Source: an uncultured SAR116 cluster alpha proteobacterium (GTDB lineage: Bacteria; Pseudomonadota; Alphaproteobacteria; Puniceispirillales; Puniceispirillaceae). Taken from it: DNA of 64,000 nt. This document shows positions 38,847 to 47,884 of this stretch, piece by piece. The stretch covers positions 1 through 64,000 of the forward strand of contig CACCQD010000002.1 in the NCBI GenBank assembly GCA_902547925.1, in the 5' to 3' direction. The position numbers were made by a program, and so were the translations under genes. Each line of letters opens with the position of its first letter. The stretch's first letter is position 1. Under the pieces are notes generated by a model. That model was not told the DNA's origin. It made no database searches and saw nothing but the letters and a program-made list of their open reading frames with translations.

Positions 38847-39842
38847 TCAGCCAGTGATGGCGCTATCTCTCGAACCACCCCCCATCCCCACACCAAAAAT
38901 CCACCCTTCACTGCGAGCAGCCAGGCTGGCTGCGGCAGGCACCGACCAACAATCGCGATTGCGGACAAAATGACGTAACGCTGCAGCCGAAATGATTGCA
39001 TCAGCCTCATCGGCGTCACTGCCATGAGGCTGAAAATCCTGCGACACCCCCAGGCTATCATAGGCAGCAAGCGCCTTTGACATGAAAATATGATCAGCCG
39101 CCGCATTCCTGGCTGGGTTGAGTCCAGCGGCATGAAAATAGAGGCTTGGAAAAATCTCCACAATAATCATTGCTGGCTTTTTTTCAGCCGGTGTCACGGT
39201 ATCAAAAGGCCAGACGATCAGGTCACCGGCAAGCGCTGTTTTCAGCCGATGCAACAAGCGCATCCCCGACATCGACCCGGTGGCAACATTATCGGCACCA
39301 ATTGCCTTAAAGGTTGGTGAGGGGCTGCGGCCATCGCTACGCGAGGCTTGTTCGGTAATCCTGCGGCGACTGGTAAAGCGCGGCGCCGCGTGATTATGCG
39401 GCGACAGATAATAATCAGCCCATGGCGGCGTAGCAAAAATCCGTCCTCCATATAGATGTGGGTCCGGCGCACAGACGTGATCAATCATCCGCCACAAAGC
39501 GAAGGGAGTTTCCGGTTGCACCGCTGGCGGCAGACCGGGGTAGTAAACACCCTCATCGATAAAAGGATGGGCAAAGGCGAAATCAATCCCGACAAGAACC
39601 GGGCCATCATCACTTCGGCGAAAACTTTTTGTCAGCGCCACAGTGCCGCGGGCCAGAGCCAGCAACCAGTCAAAAACGGCCTCGCGCCCCCATTTTGACC
39701 CCATCTTCTCAGACGATGGAAAGTCAATCCGCTGTGGTGTCATATTGCCCGGCATTGCGGCGGCAATCTGGATGCCCTGTTGGCGCGGTCCCTTTGCCCC
39801 CGACCAGTCAATGCCGATAAAAGCTGAGGGGGTGATTGTCAT
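38847..39842 (-). CDS. DUF429-like predicted nuclease-fold protein
   Basis: A 331-residue protein with an RNase H-like pattern: FIGIDWSGAKG at the N-terminus, VLVGIDFAFAHPF near 85-97 and a C-terminal DADEADAIISAAALRHF, the acidic motif of the DUF429 family. Only a predicted nuclease or ATPase-like fold is known for relatives. It overlaps pgi by four bases (ATGA), so the two are translationally coupled. That coupling offers no clear functional clue. Its 3' end is convergent with the decayed gene at 37.9-38.8 kb. Confidence 0.75.
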   Translation of the reverse strand: MTITPSAFIGIDWSGAKGPRQQGIQIAAAMPGNMTPQRIDFPSSEKMGSKWGREAVFDWLLALARGTVALTKSFRRSDDGPVLVGIDFAFAHPFIDEGVYYPGLPPAVQPETPFALWRMIDHVCAPDPHLYGGRIFATPPWADYYLSPHNHAAPRFTSRRRITEQASRSDGRSPSPTFKAIGADNVATGSMSGMRLLHRLKTALAGDLIVWPFDTVTPAEKKPAMIIVEIFPSLYFHAAGLNPARNAAADHIFMSKALAAYDSLGVSQDFQPHGSDADEADAIISAAALRHFVRNRDCWSVPAAASLAARSEGWIFGVGMGGGSRDSAITG

Positions 39843-41368
39843 CCGGCGTCTGGCGTATCGGTCATGATTTTGGCAAGCAGATCAGCCGCTGTCGCGCTCA
39901 AATCGTTCGCCGAGCTCTCACCGGCAAGCACTGCGGAGAAGCGCAGCGCCATGACTTTGCCGAGCTCAACACCCCACTGGTCAAAACTGTTCACATCCCA
40001 AATGAAACCGCTGACAACCGTCACATGTTCATAGAGCGCAAGCAGTTGACCAAGCACATGCGGCGTTGTCACGGGCCAGCTAATCAGGCTGGACGGCCTG
40101 CCGCCGGCGAAGTGCCGATGCGGCTCCTCGGTGTTGGGGCTGCCAATGGCGAGAGCTTCCGCCTGCGCAAGCGCATTCGCTACCAGAATTTTGTGACTTT
40201 GCGCCCAATCTCCGGCAAGCCTGATACCGGCTGGTGACAACGGTACCATGATGTCGAGGGGTACGACGTCACTACCCTGATGGAGTGCCTGAAAAAAGGA
40301 GTGCTGGCAACCGGTGCCGGCAGCGCCCCAGATCACTGGTGTCGTTGCACTATCCAGCGGAGTGCCATCCCGCCTCACCGACTTGCCATTTGACTCCATC
40401 TCCAACTGCTGCGCCCAGGCTGGCACCAAGGCAAGGCGCTGGTTATAGGGCATGATACCATGCGTTGGATAACCCAGAAAATTGCGATTCCAGACCCGCA
40501 GCAACCCCATTATCACCGCAAGATTTTGTGCCAGCGGCGCGTTTTTGAAATAGTCATCCATAAGAGCCGCACCGGCCAGCATGGAAGCAAAATTTTCCGG
40601 CCCGACATCAATCATCACCGGCAAGCCAACCGCGGACCAGAGCGAGTAGCGGCCACCAACACCCTCGTCAAAATCAAATATCTGCGCCGCCAGAATACCC
40701 CATTCTGCCGCTTTTTCGGGCGCGGCTGTTACCCCGGCAAGCGAGTCCTCCTGGTTGCCTGCGGTCGCAAGCCAGTCCCGCGCCAGACCGGCATTGCGCA
40801 TGGTCTCGGCAGTGGTGAAGGTTTTTGATGTCACGATCACCAGAGTAGTCGCCGGATCACATTGCAGCAGAACATCATGCAGATGGCTTGGATCGACATT
40901 CGAAACATAATGTAGTTTTGGGCCATCACCGTGATTTGCCAAAGCCGCGCTGACCATCGCCGGGCCAAGGTCAGAACCACCAATCCCGATATTGATGACG
41001 GAGGTGACCTTTGATGAGCGCACCTCATCGGCGAAGGTTGCGAGCCTTGCAAAAGCTGGGTCCTCACGGGTGTCAGCAGACCGCTGCATCATATGGAGAA
41101 CAGGTCTATCCTCGCTGATATTGACCCGTTCACCAGAAAATAGAGCCGCAATCTTCTCGGAAAGATGCGCCTGTGTGGCCAATGTGATGAGCTGTGCCAT
41201 CACCGCTTGGTCAATGCGCTGGCGCGAGGCATCCAGCGTCAGGTCACCCACCCGATAGACCAGCGAACGCGATCTGACAGGGTCTGCTAGCAGGGCGGCC
41301 AGACTGGCCTGCTCCAACGTTCTGGCGGCGGACATCAGTTCGGCATAGGCTGGCAATGCAGTGAGCAT
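39839..41368 (-). CDS. pgi: Glucose-6-phosphate isomerase
   Basis: A 509-residue phosphoglucose isomerase, interconverting glucose-6-P and fructose-6-P. The sugar-phosphate motif INIGIGGSDLGPAM, the phosphate loop VTSKTFTTAETMRN, the PGI signature GGRYSLWSAVGLP and the active-site ESNGKSV are present. QGSD and HKILVANALAQAEAL follow near the C-terminus. The ATG at 41368 with GGAG eight bases upstream is preferred to one 10 codons earlier. It is divergent from a flavoprotein gene and overlaps the DUF429-like gene at its 3' end. Confidence 0.95.
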   Translation of the reverse strand: MLTALPAYAELMSAARTLEQASLAALLADPVRSRSLVYRVGDLTLDASRQRIDQAVMAQLITLATQAHLSEKIAALFSGERVNISEDRPVLHMMQRSADTREDPAFARLATFADEVRSSKVTSVINIGIGGSDLGPAMVSAALANHGDGPKLHYVSNVDPSHLHDVLLQCDPATTLVIVTSKTFTTAETMRNAGLARDWLATAGNQEDSLAGVTAAPEKAAEWGILAAQIFDFDEGVGGRYSLWSAVGLPVMIDVGPENFASMLAGAALMDDYFKNAPLAQNLAVIMGLLRVWNRNFLGYPTHGIMPYNQRLALVPAWAQQLEMESNGKSVRRDGTPLDSATTPVIWGAAGTGCQHSFFQALHQGSDVVPLDIMVPLSPAGIRLAGDWAQSHKILVANALAQAEALAIGSPNTEEPHRHFAGGRPSSLISWPVTTPHVLGQLLALYEHVTVVSGFIWDVNSFDQWGVELGKVMALRFSAVLAGESSANDLSATAADLLAKIMTDTPDAG

Positions 41369-41524
41369 CGGATAATCTCCATCGCGGCAAGGTGGCAACG
41401 ATTAATTGGCAAAAGATCAGTAGCATGAGCTGGTAACACCCCACATCGACCACAATATAAGCTTTGTTGAACGGCCCCGGCTAGGCAGAAGCTGAAAAAA
41501 AACTGACACAGGACCAAGAACGAC

Positions 41525-42505
41525 ATGTCATCCAATACCCCTGTTGTCGATTATAACCTGGCGATCATCGGTTCTGGCATTGCCGGCCTTGCCGCCGCGC
41601 GGGCGGCAGAGGCCAAGGGGCTCTCAGTTAAAATCTTTGATAAGGGACGGCGTATTGGTGGACGCGCTGCGACCAGGCGCGCCCATGGCTTTACCTTTAC
41701 CCATGGCGCCCAATTCCTGACGGCGCGCGCGGATGAGTTTCAAGACGTCTGTGCGGCGGCGGTGGTGGATGGCGCCCTCACCAACTGGCAGATTGGCGAC
41801 AAAGCTGCCTTTATTGGGCGGCCAACGATGCGTGATTTTGCGGTGTTTCTAGGTCGCGATCTCGATATCAGCCAATCGGTGGAAATCACCAGCATTGAGG
41901 CTGCAGACAATCATCTCAATTTCCATACCGCTGAGGGCGTGGTTGCCAGCGCCAATCGTGCAATCCTGACACCGCCAGCCCCACAGACCGCCGCACTGCT
42001 GCATCAGATCGCCCCAACACTTGCAACCATCGCCGGTGGCGCAAGCTATGCGCCCTGCTGGACAGCGATGTTTGGTTTTGACGAAGCGCCACCTCTGCCA
42101 GTGAGCTTGGAGCCGCTGCAATTTGATGAAGGCCCCATTGCGCTGGCCAATTACGAGGCACACCGCCCGGGAAGCGACAGAGCGAATTTTGCCCTGACCA
42201 TTCAAGCATCGGGCGAGTGGAGCTCACGGCATCTGGAGGATGCGAGCGAGCAAACCGGGCGGACGCTTTTGTTCGAACTCTCGAGCTTGCTTGGTGTCAA
42301 AATGCCCACGCCTATTTATGAGGGTTGCCATCGCTGGCGTTATGCCAAGGTGATAGAGCCTGCCACACCCACCTCCAAGCTGACATCTGAATGTGGGAGG
42401 ATTGCGATTGGTGGTGACTGGGTGATCGGGCCCCGGATCGAGGCTGCCTTCCTGTCTGGCCTGGAGGCTTTTAAACAGCTGAGTGAAGCTGCAGAGCTTG
42501 ATTGA
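41525..42505 (+). CDS. FAD-dependent amine oxidase-like protein (renalase-like)
   Basis: A 326-residue flavoprotein with an N-terminal dinucleotide fold (NLAIIGSGIAGLAAARAAEAKG), GG doublet IFDKGRRIGGRAATRR and the family segment FTFTHGAQFLTAR. The C-terminal FAD contact is AIGGDWVIGPRIEAAFLSGLEA. This architecture matches the bacterial renalase-like/NAD(P)-binding amine oxidase group, which oxidises small amines or dihydropyridine-type isomers. The substrate is unknown. It is divergent from pgi and is followed within 60 bp by cytochrome c'. Confidence 0.82.
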   Translation: MSSNTPVVDYNLAIIGSGIAGLAAARAAEAKGLSVKIFDKGRRIGGRAATRRAHGFTFTHGAQFLTARADEFQDVCAAAVVDGALTNWQIGDKAAFIGRPTMRDFAVFLGRDLDISQSVEITSIEAADNHLNFHTAEGVVASANRAILTPPAPQTAALLHQIAPTLATIAGGASYAPCWTAMFGFDEAPPLPVSLEPLQFDEGPIALANYEAHRPGSDRANFALTIQASGEWSSRHLEDASEQTGRTLLFELSSLLGVKMPTPIYEGCHRWRYAKVIEPATPTSKLTSECGRIAIGGDWVIGPRIEAAFLSGLEAFKQLSEAAELD

Positions 42506-42561
42506 CGTGCAAAAATCACTATTTCGTCTGGCATCGGTAAACTTCAGAAATGGCGGGACAG

Positions 42562-43017
42562 ATGAAAACAACATTATTGACGGCAGCGATCGCAGCGATG
42601 GTTGCATTAATCGGACTGGCGACTGCGCCACATGTTGCAGCCCACGCCAATGCCACGGGTATCGTGAAAGAACGGATGGATAATTTCAAGGCATCGCAGG
42701 GGCACTTGAAAGCAATATCACGCCTTCTTGGTTCAGCCGAATTCGACGAGATCATCAGCCGTGCATCGGCGATGCGCGAGTGGGGAGTGGCCATGCCAGT
42801 AGCCTTTCCTGAAGGCAGCGGCGGCGCGCCCTCGGATGCAGCGCCAGCAATCTGGACCGATAATGCAGGCTTCGTCAACGCCGCCGGCAACCACGTTGAC
42901 GCACTTGATGAGCTGATCGCCGCCGCCGAGGCTGGAGATGCGGGCGCCGTGGGAAATGCCTTCAAGGCTGTTGCCGGCACGTGCAAAGCCTGTCATATGA
43001 AATACCGGCAGTTTTAA
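42562..43017 (+). CDS. Cytochrome c' (class II c-type cytochrome)
   Basis: A 151-residue periplasmic cytochrome. A Sec signal (MKTTLLTAAIAAMVALIGLATAP...AHA, about 27 residues) precedes a four-helix domain with the haem-binding CKACH near the C-terminus (TCKACHMKYRQF), the class II position. Such proteins bind NO or act in electron transfer. I start at the ATG at 42562, which gives a compact signal peptide; the ATG at 42550 adds four residues. It follows the flavoprotein gene on the same strand and may share its transcript. Confidence 0.88.
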   Translation: MKTTLLTAAIAAMVALIGLATAPHVAAHANATGIVKERMDNFKASQGHLKAISRLLGSAEFDEIISRASAMREWGVAMPVAFPEGSGGAPSDAAPAIWTDNAGFVNAAGNHVDALDELIAAAEAGDAGAVGNAFKAVAGTCKACHMKYRQF

Positions 43018-43143
43018 CAGGCGTCACCGGATTGCAAAAAGATCTTTGTTGCGTCCTTACCCAAACTCTACCCCGGTGGTCTGACTATTTGGGGCCTAAC
43101 CACTTTTGCCTGGCTCGCACAGGGTAAAGATGTTGATAGCTCA

Positions 43144-44073
43144 ATGGCAACAGTCCTCTCAATTTCCGTTCCCTTTTTTGCTATTATTTTCCTTGGCATG
43201 TTCACGCGGGCTGTTGGTTTTTTTCAACGAGCAGACGCCCGCACGCTCTCAAAATTTGCCTTTTATGTAACCGTACCGCCGATGCTGTTCGTCAATCTGG
43301 TTGGCAAGGATCCGGCAAGGATGCTGAATTGGGGCTTCATTTGGCGATTCGAGCTTGCAACCCTTATTATCCTTGTTAGCAGCGCGATGATCGCCAGACG
43401 GTGTTTCTCGCTTTCACGCAGCGAAGGTGGGATGTATGGGTTGAACGCCGCCTACCCCAATTATGGCTATATGGGTATTCCACTTGGCATTCTGACATTT
43501 GGCGATGCCGCCGCTGTGCCTCTTGCAGTTATCCTGTTTGTTGACAGTGTTCTTTTGTTTGGCTTTGCCGCCATTGCTGTTTCGGGCAAAGGCACAAACT
43601 GGGTTGGCACGCTTGCCAGCGTTCTGCGAACAATGGCGAAAAACCCGTTCCTGATTGCCATCGCCGCTAGTCTGGTCTTCTCCGCATCGGGACTGCAGAT
43701 GCCGGTGTTTATCGACAGAGTACTCTCGATGCTGGCTGGCGCGGCAACGCCCGTTGCACTATTTGCGCTTGGTGTCACAGTTTTTGGTCAGTCACTGCAA
43801 TCATCAATCGGCGAACTTCTGGGCATAAGCCTGTTTCGGCTGATCCTTCACCCACTGTTAATTGCCCTTCTGTTTCTCGGGCTGCCCGGCGTTGACCCGT
43901 TATGGGTTAAAGTCGCGATCATGTCGGCCTGCCTGCCGGTGGCGGCAAATGTCTTTGTGGTAGCAGATAATTACGGTGCCTATGGTTTACAGTCAGCCTC
44001 AGCAACACTCATAACCACCATTATGGCAAGCCTTACCGTCCCGCTCTTTCTTTATTGGGTGCTCAGCCTTTAG
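43144..44073 (+). CDS. AEC-family transporter (auxin efflux carrier type)
   Basis: A 309-residue membrane protein with about ten hydrophobic helices in two inverted halves, matching the Mem_trans (AEC) family. The helix-1 segment AIIFLGMFTRAVGFFQRADARTLSKFAFYVTVPPMLFVNL and the central YPNYGYMGIPLGILTFGD are characteristic, as is the second-half PVAANVFVVADNYG. Bacterial members export or import carboxylates such as malate or malonate. The substrate is unknown here. It is convergent with the GST gene. Confidence 0.85.
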   Translation: MATVLSISVPFFAIIFLGMFTRAVGFFQRADARTLSKFAFYVTVPPMLFVNLVGKDPARMLNWGFIWRFELATLIILVSSAMIARRCFSLSRSEGGMYGLNAAYPNYGYMGIPLGILTFGDAAAVPLAVILFVDSVLLFGFAAIAVSGKGTNWVGTLASVLRTMAKNPFLIAIAASLVFSASGLQMPVFIDRVLSMLAGAATPVALFALGVTVFGQSLQSSIGELLGISLFRLILHPLLIALLFLGLPGVDPLWVKVAIMSACLPVAANVFVVADNYGAYGLQSASATLITTIMASLTVPLFLYWVLSL

Positions 44074-44115
44074 AACCAACACCCGGCAGCAACCGACACC
44101 CCGCCGGAGCTGGCA

Positions 44116-44739
44116 TCACTGTGACGGCGCCCTGCGCGAGTCTACCGGCATTGTCTCGGCATAGCCAGCGACCGAGGCAGCAAAACCTGCCTGCCAGTCG
44201 GCAAGTGCCGGCGCATGGTCGCGCCAGGCGAGCGGTTTGCGGAAATCCAGATAATCCAGCGCACAGCCAAGACCTATGTCAGAAACATCCGGCATGCTGC
44301 CACCGCTGTACGGGGCAGCATCAATGCTTTGCAAGCCGCGGATGATCTTGTCACGCTGCCATTCAACGAACCGTTCGACCCGCATCTTCGACGGGCGAAA
44401 CCGGCCCTCATAAACCATCAGGAGTGCGGCATCGATGATTCCATCCATCTTTGCCGCCGCTGTCAGACAGGCGTAGCGTTTAATGCCTGCTGCCGGGATG
44501 ATCCGGCCGCCACCTGCACAACTGTCCAGATATTCCATGATCACCCGGCTGTCATACAATGCCGTCCCCTCCACAACCAGTGACGGAATCTTGCCAAGTG
44601 GATTGACCGTGCGGATTTCATCCTCGGGGTTCATTGTATCGGTTGGCCTGACGCTGATTCCATCAATCAATCCCAGAACATGAGCTGCCAATTTGATTTT
44701 CCGGCCAAAGGGGGAAGCTGTGCTTGAATAGAGGATCAT
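44116..44739 (-). CDS. Glutathione S-transferase family protein
   Basis: A 207-residue cytosolic-type GST. The N-terminal thioredoxin fold begins MILYSSTASPFGRKIKLAAH with Ser/Pro near the glutathione site, then NPLGKIPSLVVEGTALYDSRVIMEYLD, the cis-Pro and the E/S motif for glutathione binding. The C-terminal helical domain has DIGLGCALDYLDFR. The start at 44739 has AGGA eight bases upstream; the frame extends further but outside the fold. It is a stand-alone gene, and its electrophile substrate is unknown. Confidence 0.88.
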   Translation of the reverse strand: MILYSSTASPFGRKIKLAAHVLGLIDGISVRPTDTMNPEDEIRTVNPLGKIPSLVVEGTALYDSRVIMEYLDSCAGGGRIIPAAGIKRYACLTAAAKMDGIIDAALLMVYEGRFRPSKMRVERFVEWQRDKIIRGLQSIDAAPYSGGSMPDVSDIGLGCALDYLDFRKPLAWRDHAPALADWQAGFAASVAGYAETMPVDSRRAPSQ

Positions 44740-44847
44740 TATCGCATTCCTGAAAATTGTATGTGAGCAGATTAGAAGTGAGAGCCTGGCACCACAACAC
44801 ACAAATTAAGTGAGATTCTGGTGGGGGAAGTTATTGGGATACATTTG

Positions 44848-45531
44848 TCACGGAGGCACTCGAATCAGGTCAAACGCTGCCGAAAGGCTGGGTACCACAT
44901 GCGCAGGTCTTGCTGGCAGATCATCCCACAATTTGCCGGAACGGTTTATCCAGATCGTGGTAAAGCCAAAAGCACCAGCACCGGAGATATCCCAATTGTT
45001 TGAAGAGAAGAAAATGATATCGGCAGGGGCGCAATCAAAAGCATCTGTCGCCATCTGATAAACCAAGGGATCGGGCTTGTAGCGTTTCAGTACGTCCACG
45101 CTCAGCACCCTGTCAAAGCGCAATGCAATTCCAGCAGCTTCAAGCGCCATCTCCAGCATTTTTGGCGAACCGTTGGACAGCACCGCCATGCCTTGTTCAT
45201 CCTTCGCCATTTCGCTTAACACCGCGGGCACCTCATCATAGGCGGATAACGTGGTGTAGAGGGACAGCAGACGTGCGCGCAAAGTAGCATCGCCATCAAG
45301 ACCCATCTCGGCAAGCGTGACATCAAGCGCACCCTCAGTCACTTTCCAGAAATCAGTATAACGCTGCATCGTTGTTCGCAACCATGTATAGGATAGCTGA
45401 CGCGCCCGCCATGCCGCAGCAAGCTCCGGCCAGTTTGTGGCAAGGGCCTCCATCCCGCTTTCGCTGGCTGCCTCACGAGCCGCAGCGTCAATGTCGAGCA
45501 ATGTTCCATAAACATCAAATACATATGGCAT
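44848..45531 (-). CDS. (S)-2-haloacid dehalogenase-type HAD hydrolase
   Basis: A 227-residue HAD-superfamily protein of the type II haloacid dehalogenase group. The nucleophile Asp is in YVFDVYGTLLDI, motif II is LSNGSPKML (Ser-Asn), the motif III Lys is in KRYKPDP, and the acidic motif IV region reads FFSSNNWDISGAGAFGF. The arrangement SNGSP followed by SSNxWDxxGA matches L-2-haloacid dehalogenase, which hydrolyses L-2-haloacids to D-2-hydroxyacids. Phosphatase activity on small substrates cannot be excluded. The ATG at 45531 begins right at the fold; a longer frame upstream is not needed. Confidence 0.85.
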   Translation of the reverse strand: MPYVFDVYGTLLDIDAAAREAASESGMEALATNWPELAAAWRARQLSYTWLRTTMQRYTDFWKVTEGALDVTLAEMGLDGDATLRARLLSLYTTLSAYDEVPAVLSEMAKDEQGMAVLSNGSPKMLEMALEAAGIALRFDRVLSVDVLKRYKPDPLVYQMATDAFDCAPADIIFFSSNNWDISGAGAFGFTTIWINRSGKLWDDLPARPAHVVPSLSAAFDLIRVPP

Positions 45532-45794
45532 CAGTTTTTTGTATCCCGCGTTTCGTCCGTAACCCAAATGGCCATCTCTCATTCGATAATGCCCGATAAC
45601 ATCGGCCCCGGCAAAATCTTTGCTGACGCCAGGAGGGCCAGCACAAATATCTGCATGTTTTGGCCTGGATCAATGCCCGCATGTTTTGCAGTTGCACCGC
45701 AACGCAAGCCCTGCCAATCTTGGGATTAAGCCGCCAACAGGCTGAGCTGACATTATCGAAGTGACAATCTATTGTTTCCGGAGACGAAAAAATC

Positions 45795-46085
45795 ATGAAA
45801 AAAGCCTATTGGGTCGGGGTCTACCGCAGCATCTCAGACACTGAAAAACTCGCAAGCTATGCGGCACTGGCATTTCCTGCCATTCAGGCAGCGGGCGGCA
45901 CTTTCCTGGCGCGCGGCATGCCTGATATCATCAAGGAATCTGGCCAAAATAACAGGACCGTTTTGATTGAATTTGACAGCCTTGAGGCAGTCCGCGCCGC
46001 CTATGACAGCCCTGCCTATCAGGAAGCGTTGGCCGCCCTTGGTGATGCCGCGGTGCGTGACATACGCATCATTGAGGCCGCCTAG
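45795..46085 (+). CDS. DUF1330 family protein (paralog of 50692-50985)
   Basis: A 96-residue dimeric alpha/beta-barrel-type protein of the DUF1330 family. It starts YWVGVYRSISDTEKLASYAALAFPAIQAAGG, has FLARG, and ends VLIEFDSLEAVRAAYDSPAYQEAL ... DIRIIEA, the standard family core. It lies 18 bp before the aconitase X large-subunit gene on the same strand, so they form one operon. A clear paralog sits 5 kb away. The function of the family is not established; a small-molecule-binding or tautomerase-like role is speculation. Confidence 0.85.
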   Translation: MKKAYWVGVYRSISDTEKLASYAALAFPAIQAAGGTFLARGMPDIIKESGQNNRTVLIEFDSLEAVRAAYDSPAYQEALAALGDAAVRDIRIIEAA

Positions 46086-46103
46086 CCAGAGGCAAATACG
46101 ATC

Positions 46104-47330
46104 ATGCGACTTACCGATGAAGAAGAAGCAATGCTTGCCGGTGACATGGGCCCCCATGTGCAATGGGCCATTGATCACCAGATCAATATAGGCACTTTCT
46201 TTGATGCTGCCGACATGGTGCCCGTCAGCCAGGCGCATATGATGGCCGACCCTGAGTCATGTGGTGACGCGGGCACAGCATTTATGGAAGACATCGCCAG
46301 GGACAAAAGCAAGGTTGTCATTCCGATGATCACTGATCCGCGTGGTGTTGATCTATCATATTACCGCCCGCTCGGCCAGACCGAGGAGATGGCCAGTCTT
46401 GAACGCCGTTTCATTATCGCCTGCGAGGCGATCGGTATCATGATGACGAATACCTGCATCAACTATCAGACAATCATGCCGCCAGTTTTTGGTGATCATG
46501 TTGCCTACGGCGATACCGGCGTGGTGATCTATTCGAACAGCGTATGCGGCGCCCGATCAAATTTCGAGGGGGGGCCATCTGCGCTTGCTGCCGGTCTGAC
46601 CGGACGAACGCCGCGCTATGGCTTGCATCTTGAGCAAAACCGGACAGCTACACGCCGCTATCGTGTCACCACCCAACCACAGGAATTGACCGATTGGGGC
46701 GTGCTTGGTGCGGTTATCGGTCGGAAGGCTGGTTCTTATTGGGAGGTTCCGGTGATTGAGGGGCTTGATCACGCGCCAACGTCTGATGAAATCAAACATT
46801 TTGGAGCGGCAATGGCTAGCTATGGGTCAACGCCACTGTTCCATATTGTCGGTATCACTCCGGAAGCCCCGACAATCGAAGCGGTAAGTGGCACTGGCCT
46901 GTTGGAGGAAAAAATCACCGCAGCAGACATAGCTGCACTCCGCGATTCCTTCGCCGGGCACGGCGATCAACTGGATGTTGTTGTTCTGGCGGCGCCACAA
47001 CTCTCACTCGTTGAGATGCACGATGCGGCGAGCTATTGTGCAGGCCGGCGCCTGAAAAAGCCTCTTATCGTTTGCACCTCGCCGCAGGTCTATGGTGATG
47101 CCACTCGCATGGGCTTTGTCGCCACGATTGAGGATGCCGGTGGAACCGTACTGCAAGGCACCTGTTTCTACAATCAATATGCCCGAGAGATTGGCGAGGC
47201 GAATGGCTGGGTCAATCTGCTCAGCAACTCCGCGAAAATCGTAAATATTCTGGGCGGCTATGGCTATCAGCCTGTCCTTGCTAGTATGCGGGATTGCATC
47301 GAGGCAGCAATTGAGGGGAAGATGGCATGA
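46104..47330 (+). CDS. Aconitase X catalytic (large) subunit
   Basis: A 408-residue protein of the aconitase X (DUF521) family, the catalytic part of a two-subunit hydro-lyase. Conserved stretches include GDMGPHVQWAIDHQINIGTFFDA, MTNTCINYQTIMPP with the metal-ligand Cys, IVIYSNSVCGARSNFEGGPSA and LVEMHDAASYCAGRR. Bacterial members studied so far act as cis-3-hydroxy-L-proline dehydratase; archaeal ones act on mevalonate 5-phosphate. No other proline-catabolic gene is nearby. It overlaps the small-subunit gene by four bases (ATGA) and follows a DUF1330 gene by 18 bp. Confidence 0.88.
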   Translation: MRLTDEEEAMLAGDMGPHVQWAIDHQINIGTFFDAADMVPVSQAHMMADPESCGDAGTAFMEDIARDKSKVVIPMITDPRGVDLSYYRPLGQTEEMASLERRFIIACEAIGIMMTNTCINYQTIMPPVFGDHVAYGDTGVVIYSNSVCGARSNFEGGPSALAAGLTGRTPRYGLHLEQNRTATRRYRVTTQPQELTDWGVLGAVIGRKAGSYWEVPVIEGLDHAPTSDEIKHFGAAMASYGSTPLFHIVGITPEAPTIEAVSGTGLLEEKITAADIAALRDSFAGHGDQLDVVVLAAPQLSLVEMHDAASYCAGRRLKKPLIVCTSPQVYGDATRMGFVATIEDAGGTVLQGTCFYNQYAREIGEANGWVNLLSNSAKIVNILGGYGYQPVLASMRDCIEAAIEGKMA

Positions 47331-47755
47331 CCCGGATATTTGCCTGCCATACTGGCATCGGCCCCATTGTGACCGGTAAAGCGCTTGTTGCTGCTGATAA
47401 TTTTTCAGCACGCTATGATCTTGATCGAATCAAGGGTGTGTTTTCGCGCCCGCAGCACCTACTCTTTGGTCAATCCTACAAAGACAAAGTTCTTGTGCTG
47501 AACACGGCAAAGGGGGGTGTCGCCACAGCGTGGATGTTGAATGAGATGGTCGCTCGCGAGGTCGCGCCTAAGGCATTAGTTCTGAACAGCGCAAATACGA
47601 TATTGGCACAGGGAGCAGCTATGGCGAATATGACGTTAGTTGATCGGTTTGTTGATGGTGACATTACCAAATTGATCAAAACCGGTCAGATTATTAGGAT
47701 TGATCCAAAAGCCGGCAACATTCAAATCACCTCAAGTTTATCGAGCGCTAGATGA
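47327..47755 (+). CDS. Aconitase X swivel-domain (small) subunit, DUF126
   Basis: A 142-residue DUF126 protein, the swivelling small subunit of two-protein aconitase X enzymes. Family features are KALVAADNFSARYDLDRIKGVFS, HLLFGQSYKDKVLVLNTAKGGVATAWML and LNSANTILAQGAAMANMTLVDRF. It overlaps the catalytic subunit gene by four bases, so the pair is made in equal amounts. Together they would dehydrate a hydroxy acid or hydroxyproline-type substrate. The gene ends an operon of DUF1330, large and small subunits. Confidence 0.88.
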   Translation: MTRIFACHTGIGPIVTGKALVAADNFSARYDLDRIKGVFSRPQHLLFGQSYKDKVLVLNTAKGGVATAWMLNEMVAREVAPKALVLNSANTILAQGAAMANMTLVDRFVDGDITKLIKTGQIIRIDPKAGNIQITSSLSSAR

Positions 47756-47884
47756 TTTTTTGTCCTTTTGGCCCGTTTTTTGCAAAATAAATTTTTGTAG
47801 GAACACAGATTGACGCAGATTAGGGCAGAATTGTAACTTCTGTTCGGAAAAGACTGACTCGTTTTTTGAAGGCCGGAGTCGACG

